Assembly: GCA_936450465.1 (NCBI GenBank)
Contig: OW388304.1
Span: 39,833,593-39,897,592, forward strand
Direction: 5' to 3'
Length of the DNA: 64,000 nt
DNA from: Gibbula magus
Lineage: Eukaryota > Mollusca > Gastropoda > Trochida > Trochidae
In this document: piece by piece, positions 10,914-64,000 of the stretch
Numbering within the stretch: the first letter of the stretch is position 1
How the letters are laid out: each line of letters begins with the position of its first letter
The notes under the pieces: model-generated
Database searches by the model: none
What the model was told of the DNA's origin: nothing
What the model saw: the letters and a program-made list of their open reading frames with translations, nothing else
Program-made: the position numbers and the translations under genes

Positions 10914-11024
10914 CACCTGTGTATTAAAAATACTTATGTATACTTGACAGGTGCGGTTTATTATCTAACTCTACTTCGTGACCTGTAGTCAGTTATTGTA
11001 GCTTGATTTCAAGTCACTTTAACA
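10914..11024 (+). promoter_or_regulatory. Putative ADGF-A proximal promoter/5' leader
   Basis: This block aligns with the flank of ADGF-B at 59958-60067, while sequence further upstream does not. Conserved parts include CACCTG at 10914-10919 facing CAGGTG at 10948-10953 (an inverted E-box pair), and GTGCGGTTTATTATCTAACT at 10951-10970, whose TTTATTAT could serve as a TATA-like element. The transcription start is not determined. The promoter role is inferred from conservation and position. Confidence 0.5.
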
Positions 11025-39778
<28,754 letters not shown>

Positions 39779-40002
39779 CCACGTCACAATTAAAGTGTAC
39801 ATATTTTCGTACATAACTTTATATCAATGGTGTTATTATTCATATTACGCCACCAATTGCTTATATATTGCCAAATATCAACAACGCATTCACTATTTTT
39901 ATGTTACAGACTATTTAAATATTTAGAACGAGTTAGCAAATGGTCAGGGTAAGGTTTGGTGAGCTGTTGCAACCCTACGCAACACCTTTCATTATCGCAA
40001 TA

Positions 40003-40215
40003 TCGGGGGCGGGATAATGCAGTGGTTAGTGGTGGTTCGGCGTCGGATCGCAAGATATCTGGGGTTCAAATCCCGCCAGGGTCTTGGCAATTTGGTCTCA
40101 ATGCATAACCACCATGGCCTTGCGGGCTTTCTTCCTGCCTGATACTAGGAGGCGTAAAGCCTCTATTGGAGTATCAGTCATTTTGTTCTCCTTCAATACG
40201 TGAAGTGAGAAAAAC
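40003..40215 (+). mobile_element. tRNA-derived SINE (GCGGGATAACGCAGTGG family), diverged
   Basis: GGCGGGATAATGCAGTGGTT ... GGGGTTCAAATCCCGCC as head, then CCATGGCCTTGCGGGCTTTC in the body. Confidence 0.8.
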
Positions 40216-40498
40216 GTTGTATTTTTATTGATTTCACTTTTTATAAATAACAACATATATTTGATGATAGAACATTCGCAAATATGCGTCAGCTATGGGT
40301 TAAGTTATAACGGTGTATTAAAAACATAGTCCCCATGAATTTCGTTTCCACAAAAAAATATACATCAAGATGAAACTCTCCCTTTCATCTTTTTTTAACC
40401 TGTTTTACTTGTAGCCTTGGTCAAAGTCAGCTGCTGCCAGGATCCGCGATATGGTCGTTTTAAGGCTTAATATCGTTGGTTTAACTGACACTCCGTAT

Positions 40499-41015
40499 TA
40501 AACTCACGGGCAAAAGAAAGTATATCTTTTCAACAGAGTCAAACATAAAATATTTATGCCGGATAAACCGGTTTCGAATGTTTGTGATGAGGATATACCT
40601 CGTTAAGAGATATACACAATTTAATTCATGAGAGAATGATACTTAATATTTCATACCTGTTCAAGCACACATAGGGTGCTGAAATAGCTATTTCCAAAAA
40701 TATTTTGGGAAATAATTTTGGGTATTTAAGGTAACATTTTATGAAATATGGAAATTATGTTAGTACAAGATGGTATGGACATAATGCACTTTCTTTGACT
40801 TTAAATCAATGACGCATCGTTGCTGTAGGACGTAAAAAAAACAAGCTTGAAAGCCATATCTCACTCCCCTATCTCGCCTGGTTAAGGAGATTCTATAACG
40901 ACGATTTTTAAAACAAAGTTAGTTTGCTTTTAGAGACATGGTGTAACTATGTTTCAATCGTATTCATCACTCGTTGATTCACTCGTACCTATACTTTCTT
41001 TTGCCCGTGAGTTTA
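40499..41015 (-). mobile_element. MITE with CAAAAGAAA-type TIRs
   Basis: The 26-bp terminal inverted repeats are perfect (TAAACTCACGGGCAAAAGAA ... and inverse). The interior is the reverse of the 30869 copy. Perfect TIRs suggest a fairly recent insertion. Confidence 0.92.
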
Positions 41016-42380
41016 GTTTTGAATATACACAAAGGGATACAAGAAACAATAGGTACAACAACGCATAATGGGGACGTTGGATCCACCACTGTCAAGTGAG
41101 CAAACCGTGTATTCAAGCACTCTCACTCCACTCAGTTCTTCCGTCCTCACCTTTGTTGCAATGGACATATTTCACGATTCTCGCAAAAATCCCCTAGCGG
41201 TGAAAGTTTTCAACTCTGGTAGCATCTTTATGGGTTGGAGGCGCAAACGCCTCCAACCAGTTGAAATTTCACCCTATATTACAGTTGGAATATTCAAAAT
41301 AAACTTTCAACCAATCATGCTTGGCCTTTTCATATTTTGGAAAAACTATATGACCAATGGACACAGCTGTAGCAAATTCTTGATCACGTGACCATGTGGG
41401 TTATCCGAAATAATGTTCCCATTTTACTGCGAAAAGAGATTTTGTCAAAACATCTCAAATTGAAACGGGCGTTGTTTTATTTTGAATCTGAACGTTAGTA
41501 AACATAGATTTATTTTAAAGCCATTGTACACCTGAATAAGCAGACATGTACCAATTCGAGTGCATAATTTCGCACTGCAGTTTCGGAATATCCATGAAAC
41601 TTTACACGCAAATGTTGTACCTGTGCTTTCTTTTGTCCGCGAGTGTCTTGTCTGCAACTTTTTCTGGTGTGATATGGACAGATTTATTGAAAAACTTATG
41701 ACCTCTTCTCTTTATTTCATCTTGTCAAGGTTGGAAAGGTTGAATGACTGATCTGATTATCAAATGACAAGTTTGCGAATGACTCTTGTACAAAGTGATG
41801 ATTCTTTAAATTTGTCATTGCAGTAATGCAAATGAAGACAACTCACAATGTAAATTGCATGATAATTGCACTCAGATAAACAATTAGGTGAACAAATCTC
41901 CGAAATGCAGTTCTAGATTTCCCACCGTGGAGAAATACGTCAAATAACGTGTGTCTCCACTTCATTTTGTGACAACCAACAATTTTGAATTCCTATCGCC
42001 TACGTCAGCGTTGTGGTAATGGGAATGAGAACGCAAACGGTTTGCGCAACATAGTTAAATAACCAGTTTTTCTTTTCATGAATTTTTATCACTTCATTCC
42101 TGTAAAAAGGAAAACAGGTCTCTGTTTCGCAAGCCATTTGTGCTAGCCTACAATTTGTGACAAAATAACTGATTAAAAGTCCTATGACATGTCTGATACT
42201 CTTGCTTCTTGTAATCGTTTCAGTAAATGCATGTTGAAGATATTATAGATGGTTAGAAGTAGCAGTATAGTAGACGACCGTCTCTAGCTTACAGACTTTT
42301 GAGGGAAACCCCCAGAAACCCCCATTTCGACAAGTAAATTTGATGGACCCCAAAGATGAACCTTGAAACTTCTGGATCGA
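41016..42380. other. Intergenic space between the convergent ADGF genes
   Basis: No gene. It holds an isolated CTTTCTTTTGTCCGCGAGTG at 41626-41645 that looks like one end of the CAAAAGAAA family without a partner. Frames at 41068-41391 and 41445-41751 have no recognisable product. Confidence 0.45.
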
Positions 42381-42571
42381 GGCATGTAACTCTTGCAGTC
42401 TCCATTACTGGCTGATTTAAGTCTTGCAGTATTTCCTTCGCTTTATTGTGCCAATATAGTGGATCGCTGTACCTGAAATGTATATTGGGTCCGGATTTCT
42501 AGCACAGAGATCTTAAGGAAATACTGAAAGACCTAAATCAGCCAGTAATGGAGACTGGCAAATGTTATGCC
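42381..42571. repeat. Foldback palindrome P11
   Basis: The left arm AGTCTCCATTACTGGCTGAT (plus TTAAGTCTTGCAGTATTTCC) and its inverse at 42513-42556 frame an apex of about 75 bp. A diverged relative flanks intron 8 of ADGF-B at 44438-44582. Confidence 0.85.
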
Positions 42572-43521
42572 TTGCATTGGGAAGTTGGCATAACCTTGAT
42601 CTGAAGAATTTCTGACCATGCACATGCAGTCGATCATCGATAATCGTTTGCGTGAAGTTGATGTTCGATCGTGAAGACCCGTAGTCGGCCTTGTTTTGAG
42701 AGACCTACAACTGCATCACGAAAGTTTGTTCACCTCATTGAATATTTTAGTGCAAATATCATGTCATTTTGAATGTCTTTGAAGCATTGTATCAACGTGA
42801 AAACCAGACCGATCATTTCACATGTTCGCATTATATAAATACGGTAAAATGTTCCATAACATACATGTATAACCTAATGTTATACCTTGGCATTCTAGAA
42901 GTTGATGAAGAATAGAGACGATTTTATGGATATATAACTTTATTTATTCATTTGAAGGCGACGTTTCGACATAGGTTCTAATGTCGTTGTCAATCAAGTG
43001 GAAACTGGTGAGTAGTTGGTCATTTGTTTCAAAAGTACAGTTTTATGTTCTGTGAAATATCAAAAACGTGATCAAACATGCTTCACGTATTTCCTCGTGT
43101 ACTCGTGCAACGTATTGTTATGAATTTGTTCTCATGACCTCGATATCAAAACAAAATAATCGAGAATTTAATTTTTAAAATTTCACTCTTTTTCATTATG
43201 CAAAGTTCAAAAACATGCACCAATGATTTGGGATACGATCGCGGGATACGTTTGAGAATGATGAATTTACTCATGGATATATGATGATTCATTGTCATTG
43301 TTTGTGATGTAATTTTAACGTCAATTTACATTATATTTGCAAATAGGTGACCAAACTTTCGGATGCAACTGTATATCGGAGCAATCGCATACAGTGAGTG
43401 GTGTCGAAGTAATTTAGAAAGCGTTACATCGGCAAACTTTAAGCCATTGGCGATCTAACACAAATAATAAAAACACTGAAAACCTATATATTAAAATATA
43501 TACACTTTAATTGTGGCATGG
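42572..43521. other. Intergenic, 3' of ADGF-B
   Basis: Contains a short motif AAGGCGACGTTTCGACATAG (42956-42975), typical of small dispersed repeats. No gene. Confidence 0.4.
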
Positions 43522-59957
<16,436 letters not shown>

Positions 59958-60067
59958 TCTTACACTGACCTGAAAGAAAGCTACAATCACTGAATATAGG
60001 TCTTGTAGATATAGTTAGATAATAAACCGCACCTGTCACGTGTACATAAGTGTTTAATTCACAGGTG
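59958..60067 (-). promoter_or_regulatory. Putative ADGF-B proximal promoter/5' leader
   Basis: Homologous to 10914-11024, with the facing E-boxes (60062-60067 and 60030-60035 on the plus strand) and the GTGCGGTTTATTATCTAACT block. A CACGTG lies at 60037-60042, which ADGF-A lacks. Confidence 0.5.
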
Positions 60068-60094
60068 TATATGGTAACAAGAGATATATCACAT

Positions 60095-60643
60095 TCTTTG
60101 AAGAAATAGATTTAATTCTTTGAAAGGCATTGCTCCACATAATCCAGGTAACAAGTGTGCTGAGATATTTCACATTCTTTGAAGAAATAGATTTAATTCC
60201 TTGAAAGGAATTGCTCCACATAATTACGGTAGCACGTGGGTTGAGATATTTCTTATTCTTTGAAGAAATAGATTTAATTCTTTGAAAGGCATTACTCCAC
60301 ATAATTAAGGTAACACGTGGGTTGAGATATTTCTTATTCTTTGAAGAAATAGATCTAATTCTTTGAAAGGCATTGCTCCACATAATTAAGGTAACACGTG
60401 TGTTGAGATATTTCACATCCATTGAAGAAATAGATTTAAATCTTTGAAAGACATCAACATAATTAAGGTAACAAGTGTGTTGAGGTATTTCACATTCTTT
60501 GAAGATATAGATTTACTTCTTTGAAAGGCAATGCTCCACATAATTAAGGTAACAAATGTGTTGAGATATTTCACATTCATTGAAGAAATAGATTTAATTC
60601 ATTGAAGGGCATTGCTCCACGTACATAATCAAGGTAACAAGTG
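60095..60643 (-). repeat. 81-bp minisatellite, block 1
   Basis: About seven units built on GAAATAGATTTAATTCTTTG, then AAAGGCATTGCTCCACATAA and TTAAGGTAACA. The unit is close to 81 bp, so minus-strand frames stay open (27-aa periods) by unit length alone. Confidence 0.93.
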
Positions 60644-61142
60644 GTTTAAACATATTTTTATTTCCGAAGAAGAAATCTGGATTGGCGAACAAGCCTTAAG
60701 GCTTATTTGAACGCCGCTCCAGTACATAGATTATAAAACTGGTCACACACAAAACAAGGTAGACAATATGATACAAATACTTATTCAAAGCTAGACAAAA
60801 CAAAATCTGTGTAAGTCATAAACTAACGAGTACATAATACAAATCAATTGATGTTGGTCATGCCTAGTGATACGGTTGCCTGCAGCTACAGATAAAACAG
60901 ATTAGTTTCAAAATACATGTAGTTCAGATTATTAAGATATCACGAAAATCGGTTACTTTGGTTGATAAACTGATTTAAGAATTTGAGAATGTTAATGTTT
61001 GTCAAATTACTAATGTTACGGTTACCGTATAAAAGTGTCGTTAGGTCGAATCCTTGATTGTAAAAATACATACTTGTTCTTAGATTTTGATAGTTCCGGC
61101 AGATAAACAGATAATGAATTACATCTTCATAAGGGTGACCAC
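60644..61142 (-). mobile_element. LINE 3' tail inserted in the minisatellite
   Basis: On the minus strand it encodes GHPYEDVIHYLFICRNYQNL and further LINE C-terminal sequence. It ends with CAATCCAGATTTCTTCTTCG and AATAAA at the left. Flanked by ATCAAGGTAACAAGTG at 60628-60643 and 61143-61158, consistent with a 16-bp target-site duplication. Confidence 0.85.
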
Positions 61143-61700
61143 ATCAAGGTAACAAGTGTGTTGAGATATTTCACATTCTTTGAAGAAATAGAATTAATTC
61201 GTTGAAAGGCATTGCTCCACATAGTTACGGTAACAACTGTGTTGAGGTATTTATTATTCATTGATGAAATAGATTTAATTCCTTGAAGGGCATTGCTCCA
61301 CATAACCAAGGTAATAAGTGTTAAGATATTTCACATTCTTTGAAGAAATAAATTTAATTTTTTTGAAAGGCATTGCTCCACATAATTAAGGTAACAAATG
61401 TGTTGAGATATTTCACATCCATTGAAGAAATAGATTTAATTCTTTGAAAGACATCCACATAATTAAGGTAACAAGTGTGTTGAGGTATTTCACATTCTTT
61501 GAAGAAATAGATTTAATTCTTTGAAAGGCATTGCTCCACATAATTAAGGTAACAAATGTGTTGAGATATTTCACATTCTTTGAAGATATAGATTTAATTC
61601 TTTGAAGGGCATTGCTCCACATAATCAAGGTAACAAATGTGTTGAGATATTTCACATTCTTTGAAGATATGGATTTAATTCCTTGCAGGGCATGGCTGAG
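61143..61700 (-). repeat. 81-bp minisatellite, block 2
   Basis: About seven more units, the same as 60095-60643. The two blocks were one array before the LINE inserted. Confidence 0.93.
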
Positions 61701-62369
61701 GTTTAATTATATACTAATGTATGAAATAAGGCCCGTCCGCTAACTCGGAACCTGGCAACTTTTGGTCTGAGCTAGTAGATATTTAAGGTTTTTCTTTAAT
61801 TTTGCTATTAAATTGACAAATTGCTGGCTGCTTTCAAGCTGGTTTCATAAACAGCAAATACCCCGCTGTGTATGTTCTCAATTAAAGTTTTTAATAATAA
61901 AGTTTTTGATTAAAATGGTTTAGGAAAAAATTATAAAAGACCTTCTGATCATGATAGATATAGAACAAACATATACATTAGGTAGAAATATAAGTAGTAT
62001 ACATAGCAGAAGTAAGAAACGAGAGATTAGCTGAGGAAGCGAAAATTATATTGTGATCCAACTGCGAATGACATATACTGACAATTTACCTTTCAGTAAA
62101 AAAAAAATAAGAAAGCGTGCAAACTTTAATTATAAATAGCAAATTTGAGAAAACAAATAGTCAATAGTCGCATACAAAATCCTGTTACTGTAAAGATGTC
62201 ATATTTACTAAAGGTAAGCTGTAATCATGACGTCACTACATTGTCCTGATGACGACACATGAGTGGCGATAAAGTTTATCGCCATTCAGTAGAATTATGA
62301 TAGATGTTATCGCCACTGTATCTTGATAAAGGGTGTATTTCAGTGATAGAACGGATCATCTCATAATTA
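61701..62369. other. Flanking stretch, no gene seen
   Basis: AT-rich. A palindromic GTGGCGATAAAGTTTATCGC at 62262-62281 and a nearby single TGACGTCA (62229) are the only notable sites. Confidence 0.4.
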
Positions 62370-62900
62370 TAAACTGACGGGCAAAAGGAGGTAAAACACT
62401 CACTTGTTTTCGATTAATTCAATATTTTAAAGAAATGAGATGCATTTGATTATGGCACGATACAATAACACCTTTCGGCAGTAGTTTGAATGACTTAATT
62501 GGTGACTGTTCTATTTTTAACTTAATATCATTATTTAAAGTAAACAGGGGTAAGAAATCAAATTTACACCAACATGACCCCTACCATGTTCAAAATGTTG
62601 TAAATGTGTGCAGGACGAAGCACATTTATTGATTTTCACACAGAGTAAGAGTTATATGTCGATGAACAGTTGTGTTTTATCAAAATTAATTTGGGCAAAT
62701 TTTAAATTTTAAATTTTAAATTTAAAAACACAACTTCAAACCGCGTAGAGGTATTCTTTGACTGATTTAATGTTTTGGACTAATTTCACAAACTAGTCCG
62801 TTTTTTAATACGACGTCGAACACTCGAGATATTTGACTTCGAAAATTATACGTGTGATAAATACGACTGAGTGATATACTTTCTTTTGCCCGTCAGTGTA
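62370..62900 (-). mobile_element. MITE with CAAAAGAAA-type TIRs
   Basis: TAAACTGACGGGCAAAAGG at the left faces CTTTCTTTTGCCCGTCAGTG. Interior parts match 47598-48153 in inverse order. No transposase frame. Confidence 0.88.
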
Positions 62901-63852
62901 TGATAAAAGTGAAATACTCTTGATAACACTCACTTCTTTTCACCTCCTTCCTTTTGCATACATCCAATCTTCATTTGGCTACATCATTGTCGTGAATTGC
63001 CTTTATCACAATTATTCACTTGAATGGCCAATATTTACAGACACGTATACGTTTAATTAACACGTCCTGATGTAGTAATGAAAAACACATGCAGCTGTTA
63101 CGCTGGGTATAGTATGTCACTGTGAATGGGCTTTACTATAAAAACAATCAATCAGGTGACAGAAATTGCGGAGTTAATTATCATGATGAAGTTCGAAACA
63201 CGTACGTTTTCAGCATGTTATGCTTTCTCAAATTTGCCATTTATTATTAAAGTTATTGTTACGTTAATAGGCAAAACATTACAAGACCCAATAAGCCGTA
63301 TCCATAGAAAACGGTTATCCCTATTCGAAGAAAATGCTGCGACGGGGCAGATTTGTTAGTTTCATGCGAATTTGAGAGTTCAGACAGCAATATACATGGT
63401 CGACCCTTCCATCATTGTACCATATTCAAAATTCTACTCTGAGTGTTTAGGTATCGCTACATTAGTCAGATCAGTTTCGACATTCGAGCGGCTATTTTAA
63501 TGTGAACACCTTAAAATGGCCGCTTGGTGGGAAATTGACTCGCATGGCTTAACCGAACCATGTATATTCGTTTTAGAACGTTATTTTCATGAATCAGGGA
63601 TATTATTTAGCCACTGGTAACACTTATTTATATTGTTGAAAATCGTGCTACAGCGCCTTCAATATGTTGAGTAAATCTGATATATAATAATGTAAAACAG
63701 TTAAGAAATTTCGTGGGTGGAAAGTATTATGAACGTGAGAAAAAGTAGTTCGACCCATGATGACGTCCTTTGGATGTTTAAAGTGCAAACATGGCGATAA
63801 CAACGTAAAATGTATGTGGTTCTGTAAGTGATTATAAGAGCTAAAGGAAAAG
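62901..63852. other. Flanking stretch with dispersed repeat
   Basis: 63190-63670 is an inverted relative of 36455-36870 (CCATAGAAAACGGTTATCC) with GTGCTACAGCGCCTTCAAT. The frame at 63126-63359 lies in it and is not a gene. Confidence 0.5.
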
Positions 63853-64000
63853 GTGTTTAGAGGTCCGGGGTTCGAATCCCGCTAGGGGCTCGGCAACTTT
63901 GACTTCTGTAGAGAACTGTTCTACATGCGGTATTAAGTTTGAGTGCGATGGTATACTGAATATCAGCGCACTGCCACACAGGGTTCGCTAGTTTGGATTT
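63853..64000 (+). mobile_element. tRNA-derived SINE, cut by the window edge
   Basis: GGTCCGGGGTTCGAATCCCG, then TAGAGAACTGTTCTACATGC. Same family as 43782-44086; its end lies outside the window. Confidence 0.8.

Noticed and set aside
60054..61655. Minus-strand frames with 27-residue repeats (MWSNAFQRIKSISSKN)
   Set aside because: The repeat unit is about 81 bp, a multiple of three, so open frames follow automatically. They lie upstream of ADGF-B and show no splice or codon-use support.

Overview
The window is AT-rich, intron-rich and gene-poor eukaryotic DNA packed with short non-autonomous transposons, SINEs, LINE tails and simple arrays. A marine invertebrate, most likely a bivalve mollusc, fits best. 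The reasons are an ADGF/ADA2 duplicate pair, a PdxT-type vitamin B6 gene that contains an intron (a retained animal PDX2/SNO type), and several repeat families of the style common in bivalve genomes. The taxon is inferred; no sequence here proves it.

Layout. 1-660 is a GC-rich minisatellite. 1284-1616 (+) is the last exon of a PdxT/SNO glutaminase; the rest of that gene lies left of the window. 1617-10910 is intergenic and holds TIR elements, foldback palindromes and a decayed LINE. 11025-39778 (+) is a complete nine-exon gene for a secreted adenosine deaminase of the ADA2/ADGF family (518 aa), called ADGF-A here. 43522-59957 (-) is its paralogue, ADGF-B, with the same nine-exon structure in convergent (tail-to-tail) orientation. 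60090-61690 is an 81-bp minisatellite split by a LINE tail, directly upstream of the ADGF-B promoter. The right end is MITEs and a SINE cut by the window edge.

I rebuilt both ADGF genes exon by exon. All GT/AG sites and intron phases are consistent (1,1,2,0,2,1,0,2), and eight of the nine exons have identical lengths in the two copies (319, 147, 67, 211, 128, 206, 203 and 118 nt). ADGF-A keeps every expected catalytic residue: H111/H113, H355/E358, H383 and D440/D441. ADGF-B has lost about 190 bp across the intron 6/exon 7 boundary, including the normal acceptor and the RIGHG histidine. A CAG still present in the shortened intron restores the reading frame exactly, so ADGF-B may encode an in-frame 491-aa protein that lacks the catalytic base. 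Protein divergence between the copies peaks in exons 2-3, which match the putative receptor-binding (PRB) insertion of ADA2. This suggests that B diverged in its surface or binding role, or is decaying.

The most notable non-coding signal is a family of foldback elements. Each carries two TGACGTCA (CRE-like) palindromes about 19-24 bp apart beside a long hairpin. One copy sits inside a LINE fragment whose uninterrupted paralogue is also in the window, so its borders can be read. A second family, with TIRs containing CAAAAGAAA, has seven copies, one of them ending 24 bp before an ADGF-A exon.
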